A stretch of DNA of 64,000 nucleotides, taken from Streptomyces platensis. GTDB taxonomy: Bacteria; Actinomycetota; Actinomycetes; Streptomycetales; Streptomycetaceae. The notes under the pieces were generated by a model, which worked only from the letters and a program-made list of their open reading frames with translations, did not search any database and was not told where the DNA came from. Positions 9,278-17,188 of this stretch are shown here, in pieces; the stretch's first letter is position 1; each line of letters starts with the position of its first letter. Location of the stretch: contig NZ_CP023691.1 in assembly GCF_008704855.1 (NCBI RefSeq), forward strand, positions 4,526,001 to 4,590,000. Reading direction: 5' to 3'. A program made the position numbers and the translations under genes.

Positions 9278-11212
9278 CTACAGCCGTGGTTCGAAGCGGG
9301 CGAGGGCGCGGAGGACGCGTGGGGCGAAGCGGGAGAGCAGGTGGGCGCCGCGGGCTTCGGGGGTGACCGGTACCACCGCTTGGTTGCGGACGACCGCGCG
9401 CAGGATGGCGTCGGCGACCTTCTCCGGCGGGTAGTTGCGCAGCCCGTACAGCCGCGCGGCCCTGGCCTGGCGGCGCTTCTCCTCGTCGGCCGAGACTCCG
9501 GTGAAGCGGGCGGTGCTGGTGATGCCGGTGTTGACCAGTCCGGGGCAGATGGCCGAGACGCCGATGCCCTGACCTGCCAGCTCGGCGCGCAGACACTCGC
9601 TGAGCATCAGGACCGCCGCCTTGGAGGTGCTGTACGCGGGCAGCAGCTTCGACGGCTGGAAGGCGGCTGCCGAGGCGGTGTTGACGATATGGCCGCCCTG
9701 GCCGCGGTCCGCCATCCGCCGGCCGAAGATCCGGCAGCCGTGGATGACGCCCCACAGATTGACGTCCAGGACCTTCTTCCAGTCCTCGGTCCCGGTCTGG
9801 AGAAAGGAGCCGGACAGGCCGATCCCGGCGTTGTTCACCAGCACATCGACGGTGCCGTACTCCGCATGCACCTTGTCGGCGAGCTTCTCCATCGCCGTCT
9901 CGTCGGAGACGTCGACGACCTCCGCCCAGGCCTGTGGTGCACCGATCAGCCGGGACATCTCGGCGGTCCGGGCCGCGCCCTCGGCGTCCCGGTCGACGGC
10001 GATGACCCGCGCGCCGGCCTCTGCGAAGGCGAACGCCGTCGCCCGGCCGATGCCGCCGGCCGCGCCGGTCACCAGCACCAGCTGCCCGCCGAACCGGTCG
10101 GCGTAGGCGCCGTTCGCCACGACCTGCCGCGCCGGATCGCCTTCCTCCTTGGCGGTGATGAACTCGCCGATCCAGGAGACGAGCTGGTCGGGGCGGGTGC
10201 GGGGCACCCAGTGTTTGGCCGGGAGGGTGCGGCGTACCAGGTGCGGCGCCCACTGCTCCAGATCGTCGTACAGCCGCGGCGAGAGGAAGGCGTCGCCGGT
10301 GGGGGTGATGAGCTGGACCGGGCAGTGCGCATAGGCGTCGGCGCGCGGGCGGCGGAGCCGGGGGAGCACATTGTCGCGGTAGAGCCAGGCGCCATGGGCC
10401 GCGTCGGTGGGCAGCGAAGCGGTCGGGTAGTCACCACCCGGCACCTTCTCCACCCGCTGGAGGATCTTCGGCCAGCGCTTGCCGAGTGGTCCCTTCCACG
10501 CCAGCTCGGGCAGCACGGGGGTGTGCAGCATGTAGACGTACCAGGACTTGGCACTCTGGTTGAGGAGCTGGGCGGCGCGCCGGGGGGTGGGGCGCACCGT
10601 CCGCTTCTTGATCCAGTGGCCGAAGTGGTCCAGGGACGGGCCCGACATGGAGGTGAAGGTCGCGATCCGGCCCTCCGTACGCCGCACCGTGGCGAACTCC
10701 CAGCCCTGCACCGAGCCCCAGTCATGACCGACCAGATGGACCGGGTGGTCGGGGCTGACGGCGTCGGCGACGGCCAGGAAGTCGTCCGTCAGCTTCTCCA
10801 GGGTGAAGCCGCCCCGCAGCGGTTGCGGGGCGGTGGACCGGCCGCAGCCCCGGACGTCGTAGAGCACCACATGGAAGCGGTCGGCCAGACCGCGGGCGAC
10901 CTCGGACCACACCTCTTTGCTGTCCGGGTAGCCGTGCACCAGCAGCACTGTGGGCTGCGCCGGATCGCCCAGCTCGGCGACGCACAGCTCGATGCCACCG
11001 GTCCGCACCCAGCGCTCCCGCGCCCCGGCAAGCCCCGCAGCGGCCCCGGCCCCGGCCTCAGCCTCAGCCTCAGCCGAGGTCCCGGCCCCGGCCCCGGACA
11101 TCGCTCCGGGCCCCGGCTGCTGCCCCCGCCCCGAGCCCCGCCTGCTCCCCGGACCCCGGCCCTTCCCTGTCCCCCGGCCGTTCCCCGCTCCCCATCCACG
11201 TCCCGTGTTCAC
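9278..11212 (-). CDS. Alpha/beta hydrolase - short-chain dehydrogenase fusion
   Basis: 644 residues. After about 65 low-complexity Gly/Ala/Arg residues comes an alpha/beta hydrolase (about 65-360) with the oxyanion HGYPDS (93-98), nucleophile motif GHDWGS with Asp164 as in epoxide hydrolases and haloalkane dehalogenases, and a candidate catalytic His334. A classical SDR domain follows (about 375-625) with the TGAAGGIG dinucleotide site (382-389), NNAG (460-463), Ser514 and YSTSK (Tyr527/Lys531). Both active sites look intact, so the protein may hydrolyse and then oxidise or reduce a hydrophobic substrate. The GTG at 11212 overlaps the stop of the upstream M24 gene (GTGA) and has GGAG about 8 nt before it, indicating coupled translation. 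The substrate is unknown. Confidence 0.88.
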   Translation of the reverse strand: MNTGRGWGAGNGRGTGKGRGPGSRRGSGRGQQPGPGAMSGAGAGTSAEAEAEAGAGAAAGLAGARERWVRTGGIELCVAELGDPAQPTVLLVHGYPDSKEVWSEVARGLADRFHVVLYDVRGCGRSTAPQPLRGGFTLEKLTDDFLAVADAVSPDHPVHLVGHDWGSVQGWEFATVRRTEGRIATFTSMSGPSLDHFGHWIKKRTVRPTPRRAAQLLNQSAKSWYVYMLHTPVLPELAWKGPLGKRWPKILQRVEKVPGGDYPTASLPTDAAHGAWLYRDNVLPRLRRPRADAYAHCPVQLITPTGDAFLSPRLYDDLEQWAPHLVRRTLPAKHWVPRTRPDQLVSWIGEFITAKEEGDPARQVVANGAYADRFGGQLVLVTGAAGGIGRATAFAFAEAGARVIAVDRDAEGAARTAEMSRLIGAPQAWAEVVDVSDETAMEKLADKVHAEYGTVDVLVNNAGIGLSGSFLQTGTEDWKKVLDVNLWGVIHGCRIFGRRMADRGQGGHIVNTASAAAFQPSKLLPAYSTSKAAVLMLSECLRAELAGQGIGVSAICPGLVNTGITSTARFTGVSADEEKRRQARAARLYGLRNYPPEKVADAILRAVVRNQAVVPVTPEARGAHLLSRFAPRVLRALARFEPRL

Positions 11213-12078
11213 GCGGCCTTCTCCTCCTGCCGGCGCCGCACATGCGGCAGATCGTCGTCCAGCCAAAAAGCGCTTTCCTGCGGGTCCTTGGAGTCCGTGA
11301 CGACCAGGATCTCCTCGAACTTCGCCCCCGTTCCCCGGAAGCCGAGGTGGGGCTCGACCGCCCACAGTCCGGGCTGCGGCGGATGGTCGGAGAAGCGGTA
11401 CGGGCTCCACAGCGGGGACCAGCCGTCGCGGTGGCCGTGCAGTGCGTCGGAGGCCAGGCCCCTGAGGGACCGGGTGCCGAACCCGAAGAGCGTGGGAGAC
11501 CAGCGGCGCTGCCGGACCCGGTCGACCTTGTGCGCGATGACGCCGAAGGGGTAGGCACGGTGGCGGTTGGCATAGCCCTGCCGCACCATCAGCCGGTCGA
11601 CATCCGCATAGATCTCCCGCAGCGGGCGTCGTTCGCGCACCTCGCGCAGGATCAGCTCCCGGTGCGCTTCGAGGTCGGCGAGCAACCGGTCGTGCACGGG
11701 GTTGAGGCCCAGACAGCCCGAGTATCCGATATCGGCCGTGTAGCCGTTGTGGATGGGGGCCATGTCGAGGATGAAGGCCATCCCGGGCTCCAGCTCACGG
11801 TGGGTGGGGAAGAACTGGAGCGGCACCCGGAAGTTGACGAACGCGGTGCGGTCGCCGAACCAGGCGAAGGGCAGATGGAACCAGTCCCGTACGCCGCGCT
11901 CGCGCAGCCACTCGCGCTGCATCCGTGCCGCCGCGCGCTCGGTCACTCCGGGCTTGAGCTGGGCGGCCACGGCTTCCGCACAGGCATAGGCGAGTCGCTG
12001 GACCTCTCTGAACCCCCTTAGCCCGGCGGTGAGTTCTCCGGCTGCTCCTGGTGGGGTCGCTGAGGTGACTGAGGCCAT
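11209..12078 (-). CDS. M24-family metallopeptidase-like protein
   Basis: 289 residues with the pita-bread fold of methionine/proline aminopeptidases: FILDMAPIHNGYTADIGYS supplies the metal-binding Asp pair, and later His/Glu positions include HKVDR and WAVEPHLG, with KFEEILVVT near the end. The spacing differs from canonical MetAP/PepP, so the substrate is uncertain; it may be an amidase or a prolidase-like enzyme. It is translationally coupled to the hydrolase-SDR fusion, suggesting one pathway. Starts upstream of Met 12078 are in frame but add non-conserved sequence. It is divergent from the ABC cluster. Confidence 0.75.
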   Translation of the reverse strand: MASVTSATPPGAAGELTAGLRGFREVQRLAYACAEAVAAQLKPGVTERAAARMQREWLRERGVRDWFHLPFAWFGDRTAFVNFRVPLQFFPTHRELEPGMAFILDMAPIHNGYTADIGYSGCLGLNPVHDRLLADLEAHRELILREVRERRPLREIYADVDRLMVRQGYANRHRAYPFGVIAHKVDRVRQRRWSPTLFGFGTRSLRGLASDALHGHRDGWSPLWSPYRFSDHPPQPGLWAVEPHLGFRGTGAKFEEILVVTDSKDPQESAFWLDDDLPHVRRRQEEKAA

Positions 12079-12273
12079 CGCCAACCGTCCGTCCGTGAGA
12101 CGTCCATCGCGGTACGTGCCCGTAACTTGACACTGATGAATGTGACAATGACCGGCGGCTGCGTCAAGAGGGTCGCATATTTGCACCGGCAGCCCTGAGG
12201 CCGGGGCAGCTCACAGCAGGAGACCCCTACGGGCACGTAATACCGCAGGGGGAGGCGCATCCCATCGTTTGGG

Positions 12274-12305
12274 TTGACGACCGGTGTGGCGGCTGCCACT
12301 ACCGT
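12274..12305 (+). promoter_or_regulatory. Candidate promoter of the ABC cluster
   Basis: TTGACG (12274-12279) and TACCGT (12300-12305) are separated by 20 bp, and the GTG start follows the -10 by 7 nt, so the transcript would be leaderless or nearly so. The spacer is longer than ideal. Confidence 0.4.
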
Positions 12306-12312
12306 CGATGAC

Positions 12313-13341
12313 GTGACTGTGATCGTGACCGAAAGCCTGAGCAAGCGGTTCCCGCGGGTGACCGCCTTGGACCGGCTCTCCGTTGACATCGCCCCCGGCG
12401 TGACGGGCCTGGTGGGTGCCAACGGTGCCGGAAAGTCCACCCTGATCAAGATCCTCCTCGGGCTGGCCCCGGCGACCGAAGGGACGGCGCATGTCCTCGG
12501 CCTGGACGTGACCACGGACGGCGGCGCCATCCGTGAGCGGGTCGGCTACATGCCCGAGCACGACTGCCTGCCGCCGGATGTCTCGGCGACGGAGTTCGTC
12601 GTGCACATGGCCCGGATGTCCGGGCTGCCGCCGACCGCCGCCCGCGAGCGCACCGCGGACACCCTGCGCCATGTCGGCCTCTACGAGGAGCGCTACCGCC
12701 CCATCGGCGGCTACTCGACCGGCATGAAGCAGCGGGTGAAACTGGCCCAGGCGCTGGTCCACGACCCGCAGCTGGTGTTCCTCGACGAGCCCACCAACGG
12801 CCTCGACCCGGCCGGTCGGGACGAGATGCTCGGCCTGATCCGGCGCGTCCACAGCGACTTCGGGATCTCCGTCCTGGTGACCTCCCACCTCCTCGGCGAG
12901 CTGGAGCGCACCTGTGACCATGTCGTCGTCATCGACGGCGGCAAACTCCTGCGGTCCTCCTCGACCGATGAGTTCACGCAGGTCACCGCCTCGCTGGCGG
13001 TCGAGGTCACGGACACCGACGCCCATCCCGACGGCACCGAGGCGCTGCGTGCGGCCCTGGTCGCGGCCGGCGCCGCGGTGACCGCCCGCCCGGCCGGTTC
13101 CGAGGGCCTCGCCGCCTCCGGCCACCTCCTGTATGTCGAGGCGGCCGGCGAGGAGACGTACGACCTGGTGCGGGACACCGTCGCCGGACTCGGGCTCGGC
13201 CTGATCCGGATGGAACAGCGCCGCCACCAGATCGCCGAGGTCTTCCGCGACGCGGATGCGGCGCAGGCCGTCACCGCCACCGCAGGCGCCCCGGGCGCCC
13301 CGTATGCCACCCAGGACGGAGGCGTCCACGATGTCGCCTGA
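12313..13341 (+). CDS. ABC transporter ATP-binding protein
   Basis: 342 residues. Walker A GANGAGKST lies at about 35-43, the signature is YSTGMKQRVKLAQAL and Walker B is LVFLDEPTNGLDP, the pattern of DRA/CcmA-type export ATPases. A C-terminal extension of about 110 residues follows. The start is taken as the GTG at 12313, placed just after a promoter-like pair; an in-frame TTG upstream coincides with the presumed -35. It is the first of four cistrons ATPase-permease-ATPase-permease, each closely spaced. The substrate is unknown (lipid, peptide or drug export). Confidence 0.87.
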   Translation: MTVIVTESLSKRFPRVTALDRLSVDIAPGVTGLVGANGAGKSTLIKILLGLAPATEGTAHVLGLDVTTDGGAIRERVGYMPEHDCLPPDVSATEFVVHMARMSGLPPTAARERTADTLRHVGLYEERYRPIGGYSTGMKQRVKLAQALVHDPQLVFLDEPTNGLDPAGRDEMLGLIRRVHSDFGISVLVTSHLLGELERTCDHVVVIDGGKLLRSSSTDEFTQVTASLAVEVTDTDAHPDGTEALRAALVAAGAAVTARPAGSEGLAASGHLLYVEAAGEETYDLVRDTVAGLGLGLIRMEQRRHQIAEVFRDADAAQAVTATAGAPGAPYATQDGGVHDVA

Positions 13342-14257
13342 GCCCATGACGTCCGCGCACCCGGCGTCCCCCTCCGGCGCACCGGGCGACGCCTATATCC
13401 ACAACATCGGCTACCGCCACTACGACGGCCCCCGCCTGGGCCGCGCCTACGCCCGCCGGTCGCTCTTCTCGCAGAGCCTGCGCGGCTCCTACGGTCTGGG
13501 CCGTTCGGCCAAGAGCAAAGTGCTGCCGCTGCTGCTCCTGGTCGCGATGTGCCTGCCCGCCGCGATCATGGTGGCGGTGACGGTGGTCACCAAGGCCCAG
13601 GCCCTCCCGGTCGGCTACTCCCGCTATGCCGTCTTCCTCCAGGCCGTCATCGGCCTGTATCTGGCCGCGCAGGCCCCGCAGTCGGTCTCCCGCGATCTGC
13701 GGTTCAAGTCCATACCGCTGTATTTCTCCCGGCCCATCGAGCGGGTCGACTACGTGGCCTCGAAGTTCGCGGCCATGGCCGCCGCCCTGTTCATCCTCAC
13801 CGGCCTACCGCTGCTGATCCTCTACGTCGGGGCGCTGCTGGCGAAGCTGGACTTCCTCGACCAGACCAAGGGCCTGGCGCAAGGGCTGGTCGCCGTGGTG
13901 CTGCTCTCGCTGCTGTTCGCCGGGATCGGCCTGGTCGTCTCGGCGGTCACGCCGCGCCGCGGCTTCGGTGTCGCCGCAGTGATCGCCGTCCTCACCATCC
14001 CGTACGGCGCGGTGAGCGCGGTCCAGGGCATCGCCTTCGTCCAGGGCCATGAGTCCGCCGTCGGCTGGCTGGGGCTGTTCTCCCCCATCACGCTGATCGA
14101 CGGGGTGCAGTCGACGTTCCTCGGCGGCAGCAGCTCCTTCCCCAACGGCCTGGCCCCGACCACCGGCGCCGGTTTCGTCTATCTCCTGGTGACGCTGGCC
14201 GTCATCGTCGGCTGCTACGCCCTCCTGATGCGCCGCTACCGAAAGGCCGGCCTGTGA
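13331..14257 (+). CDS. ABC transporter permease (ABC-2 type)
   Basis: 308 residues. About 60 hydrophilic residues precede roughly six hydrophobic segments (about residues 60-80, 95-115, 140-165, 190-215, 220-245 and 275-300). It overlaps the upstream ATPase gene by 11 bp and has GGAGG about 9 nt before its ATG, so translation is coupled. It presumably pairs with the preceding ATPase. No substrate-specific motif is seen. Confidence 0.85.
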   Translation: MSPEPMTSAHPASPSGAPGDAYIHNIGYRHYDGPRLGRAYARRSLFSQSLRGSYGLGRSAKSKVLPLLLLVAMCLPAAIMVAVTVVTKAQALPVGYSRYAVFLQAVIGLYLAAQAPQSVSRDLRFKSIPLYFSRPIERVDYVASKFAAMAAALFILTGLPLLILYVGALLAKLDFLDQTKGLAQGLVAVVLLSLLFAGIGLVVSAVTPRRGFGVAAVIAVLTIPYGAVSAVQGIAFVQGHESAVGWLGLFSPITLIDGVQSTFLGGSSSFPNGLAPTTGAGFVYLLVTLAVIVGCYALLMRRYRKAGL

Positions 14258-14267
14258 CCTCCCACCC

Positions 14268-14417
14268 GTCACCCACCACCGCCCTTCCCAGGGATGGGCT
14301 GCGCCCATGCGCTTTCTGTCTGTCACCCACCACCGCCCTTCCCAGGGATGGGCTGCGCCCCTGCGCCTTCCGTCTGTCGCCCGCCACCACCCTCCGAAGG
14401 AATGGGCCGCGCCCATG
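14268..14417 (+). repeat. Tandem 54-bp repeat (2.8 copies) carrying hairpins and start codons
   Basis: Units begin at 14268, 14322 and 14376; the third is more diverged and runs into the start codon of the next gene. Each unit holds ATGGGC-3 nt-GCCCAT (perfect at 14294-14308 and 14402-14416, one mismatch in the middle unit). In the third unit the ATG at 14415 sits in the 3' arm of the hairpin. Because 54 is a multiple of 3, the frame stays open through the repeats and an equivalent ATG at 14307 would give an extension of 36 residues. Confidence 0.85.
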
Positions 14418-15326
14418 ACGACTCTGCACATCGACCGTGTCTCCCGCTGGTTCGGCAATGTCGTTGCCGTCAACGACATCAGCATGACCATCGGCCCCGG
14501 CGTGACCGGCCTGCTCGGCCCCAACGGCGCCGGCAAGTCCACCCTCATCAACATGATGGGCGGCTTCCTCGCGCCCTCCAACGGCTCCGTCACCCTGGAC
14601 GGGACGACGATCTGGCGCAACGCCGGCATCTACCGCCACATCGGCATCGTCCCGGAGCGCGAGGCGATGTATGACTTCCTCACCGGGCGCGAATTCGTGC
14701 TCGCCAACGCCGAGTTGCACGGCCTCGGGCGGAAAGAGGCGGCCAGGGCGCTGGCCACCGTCGAGATGGAGTACGCCCAGGACCGCAAGATCTCGACGTA
14801 CAGCAAGGGCATGCGGCAGCGGGTGAAGATGGCGTCCGCGCTGGTCCACGACCCGTCGGTGCTGCTGCTGGACGAGCCGTTCAACGGGATGGACCCCCGC
14901 CAGCGGATGCAGCTGATGGAGCTGCTGCGGCGGATGGGCGACGAGGGCCGTACGGTCCTGTTCTCCTCGCACATCCTCGAAGAGGTCGAGCAACTCGCCG
15001 CGCACATCGAGGTGGTGGTGGCCGGACGGCATGCCGCGTCCGGAGACTTCCGCAAGATCCGCCGGCTGATGACCGACCGCCCGCACCGCTATCTCGTCCG
15101 GTCCGACAACGACCGGGCACTGGCCGGCGCGCTGATCGCCGACCCTTCGACGGCCGGCATCGAGGTGGACCTCACCGAAGGCGCGCTGCGCATCCAGGCG
15201 ATCGACTTCGGCCGGTTCACCGAACTCCTGCCGAGGGTCGCCCGCGACCACGGCATCCGCCTTCTGACGGTCTCGCCCTCCGACGAGTCGCTGGAATCCG
15301 TCTTCTCCTACCTCGTAGCGGCCTGA
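14415..15326 (+). CDS. ABC transporter ATP-binding protein
   Basis: 303 residues. Walker A GPNGAGKST is at about 35-43, the signature is YSKGMRQRVKMASAL and Walker B is LLLLDEPFNGMDP, with the switch His in SSHILEE. Similar to the first ATPase of the cluster but without its long C-terminal extension. The ATG at 14415 begins the conserved part; the in-frame ATG at 14307 lies in the preceding tandem repeat and would add two copies of an 18-residue repeat. A hairpin covers the start codon, so expression may depend on upstream translation. Confidence 0.87.
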   Translation: MTTLHIDRVSRWFGNVVAVNDISMTIGPGVTGLLGPNGAGKSTLINMMGGFLAPSNGSVTLDGTTIWRNAGIYRHIGIVPEREAMYDFLTGREFVLANAELHGLGRKEAARALATVEMEYAQDRKISTYSKGMRQRVKMASALVHDPSVLLLDEPFNGMDPRQRMQLMELLRRMGDEGRTVLFSSHILEEVEQLAAHIEVVVAGRHAASGDFRKIRRLMTDRPHRYLVRSDNDRALAGALIADPSTAGIEVDLTEGALRIQAIDFGRFTELLPRVARDHGIRLLTVSPSDESLESVFSYLVAA

Positions 15327-15348
15327 GGCCTGAAAGGAGCCCTGACGC

Positions 15349-16125
15349 ATGTCCACGACCACTCCGGCGGCCCGGACCGCACCCCCCGGTGCCCCCAAGG
15401 TCACCCTGTTCCACCCGACCGTCGCCCGGCTCACCTACCGCGCCCTGCTCGGCCGGCGGCGGGCCCTGATCCTCTTCGCGCTGCCCGCCCTGCTGGTGCT
15501 GCTCGCGGTGGCCGTCCGTGTGCTGGCCGGTGCCGACGATGCCACCGCCGGCGGCATCCTGGGCGGCTTCGCGCTGGGCACGATGGTGCCGCTGATCGGC
15601 GTCATCGCCGGTACGGGCGCGATCGGCCCGGAGATCGACGACGGCTCGGTGGTCTATCTGCTGGCCAAGCCGGTGCCCCGGCCGACGATCATCTTCACCA
15701 AACTGCTGGTCGCGATAGGCGTCACGGTCGCCTTCTCCGCCCTCCCCGTCCTGCTCGCCGGCTTCCTCCTCAACGGCAACAGCCAGCAGATGGCCGTGGG
15801 ATACGCGGTGGCGGCGGCCGTCGCCTCGGTCGCTTACAGCGCCCTCTTCCTGCTCTTCGGCACGATCACCCGGCATGCCGTCGTGTTCGGCCTGGTCTAT
15901 GCCCTGATCTGGGAGGCGTTCGTGGGGACGCTCATCCCGGGCGCGAAGACCCTCAGCATCCAGCAGTGGGCGCTGGCGGTCGGACAGAAGGCAGCCGCGG
16001 AGGGTGCGCTCGTCTCCGATGTCAAACTGCCGCTCGCCCTCTGCCTGCTGGTGGGGCTCACGGGCGTCGCCACCTGGTATGCCAGCCGTCGTCTGAAGGC
16101 GCTCACCTTGGCGGGCGAGGAGTAA
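15349..16125 (+). CDS. ABC transporter permease (ABC-2 type)
   Basis: 258 residues with about six membrane helices (about 36-58, 68-92, 115-140, 150-172, 180-200 and 230-250). The loop GPEIDDGSVVYLLAKPV is typical of ABC-2 permeases that pair with DRA-type ATPases. It starts 22 bp after the second ATPase with a GAAAGGAG ribosome site. It probably forms the second exporter of the cluster. Confidence 0.87.
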   Translation: MSTTTPAARTAPPGAPKVTLFHPTVARLTYRALLGRRRALILFALPALLVLLAVAVRVLAGADDATAGGILGGFALGTMVPLIGVIAGTGAIGPEIDDGSVVYLLAKPVPRPTIIFTKLLVAIGVTVAFSALPVLLAGFLLNGNSQQMAVGYAVAAAVASVAYSALFLLFGTITRHAVVFGLVYALIWEAFVGTLIPGAKTLSIQQWALAVGQKAAAEGALVSDVKLPLALCLLVGLTGVATWYASRRLKALTLAGEE

Positions 16126-16191
16126 GGACGTCCGGGGGACGGGGCAGGTCCCCGCCCCCGCCGCTCCCGCCACACCCGGCGGCTTCCGCTG

Positions 16192-17001
16192 CTACCGGCG
16201 CCGCGCTGCCGCTTCGTTGAACTCCCGCACGTTGCGCAGATGCTTCCGGTAGTCGGCGGTGAAGCGGGTGTCGTTCGGTTTGACGGTGACGAAGTAGAGC
16301 CAGTCGCCGGCGGGCGGCGCGCCGGCCGCCTTCAGCGCGTCCGCACCGGGATTGTCGATCGGCGTCGGCGGCAGGCCCTGGTAGCGGTAGGTGTTGTACG
16401 GGCTCTTGGTCCTGGTGTCGGCATGGCTGGTGTGGAGTGTGCTGCGGCCCAGCGCGTAGTTGATCGTCGAGTCCATCTGCAGCGGCATATGGTGCGCGAG
16501 CCGGTTGTCGATGACCCGGGCGACCCTGCCCATATCGGCCGGCCGGTCCGCCTCGGCCTGCACGATGCTGGCGATGAGGACCGTCCGGTAGGAGCGGACG
16601 CCGTCGGCGGCGAGGCGCTCCTTGGCGGTTTTCACCATGTAGGTGAGCAAGGACGCCGGGGTGGTGTCCGAGCTGATCGGATAGGTCGCCGGGAAGAGGT
16701 AGCCCTCCGGATTGCCCTTCGCCTCGGCCGGCAGCGGCAGATGCGCGCGCTTGGCCGCCTTCGCGGTGGACCCGGCGGGCACGTGCAGGGCCTTGTCGGC
16801 GGCGGCGTAGATCTGGGTGGCCCGCTGCCCTTCCGGGACGGTCAGCGTCCGCTCGGGCTGCCCGCGCAGCAAGCGCGGCAGCAGCAGAACGGCCAGCACG
16901 ACCAGCACGGCCAGGACACACAGCAGGGCAACAAGAAGGAGCCGGCCGGTGCGGGAGAGCCGCGGTCCTGGCCGGCGAACGGTGTGCGGAACATCGCTCA
17001 T
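16192..17001 (-). CDS. MltG/YceG-like endolytic transglycosylase
   Basis: 269 residues: a short cytoplasmic N-terminus, one membrane helix (about 22-45), and an extracytoplasmic YceG domain with GYLFPATYPI, the conserved Glu region SIVQAEAD and MDSTINYALG. MltG cleaves nascent glycan strands and sets their length. The domain is shorter than in full MltG proteins, which also carry a LysM-like region, and this is probably a paralogue. The ATG at 17001 has no Shine-Dalgarno; TACCGT 7 nt upstream suggests a leaderless mRNA. It converges with the ABC cluster. Confidence 0.82.
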   Translation of the reverse strand: MSDVPHTVRRPGPRLSRTGRLLLVALLCVLAVLVVLAVLLLPRLLRGQPERTLTVPEGQRATQIYAAADKALHVPAGSTAKAAKRAHLPLPAEAKGNPEGYLFPATYPISSDTTPASLLTYMVKTAKERLAADGVRSYRTVLIASIVQAEADRPADMGRVARVIDNRLAHHMPLQMDSTINYALGRSTLHTSHADTRTKSPYNTYRYQGLPPTPIDNPGADALKAAGAPPAGDWLYFVTVKPNDTRFTADYRKHLRNVREFNEAAARRR

Positions 17002-17008
17002 GGGGAGC

Positions 17009-17014
17009 ACGGTA
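17009..17014 (-). promoter_or_regulatory. Candidate -10 element for a leaderless start
   Basis: On the minus strand TACCGT is followed by 7 nt and the ATG at 17001; same hexamer and spacing as at 12300-12305. Confidence 0.4.
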
Positions 17015-17188
17015 GGCGACACCGCCGGACGCGGGGGCGGCCGCCGCCGGATCGTTGCCCGCCGCGAAGATCCTTCACCACCTCGCCATGCCGCCGCCAC
17101 CTGCGACGTTGCCGTGCCCACCCGCCGTAGGCAGCGCCCGGCGGCCCCCCCCCGCCCGGCGCCCCCGGCCCAGCACTCGCCCCGTCCG

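Noticed and set aside
12313..16125. Antibiotic or natural-product cluster
   Set aside because: Two ABC pairs without biosynthetic enzymes nearby; nothing else in the window has PKS, NRPS, RiPP or terpene signatures.
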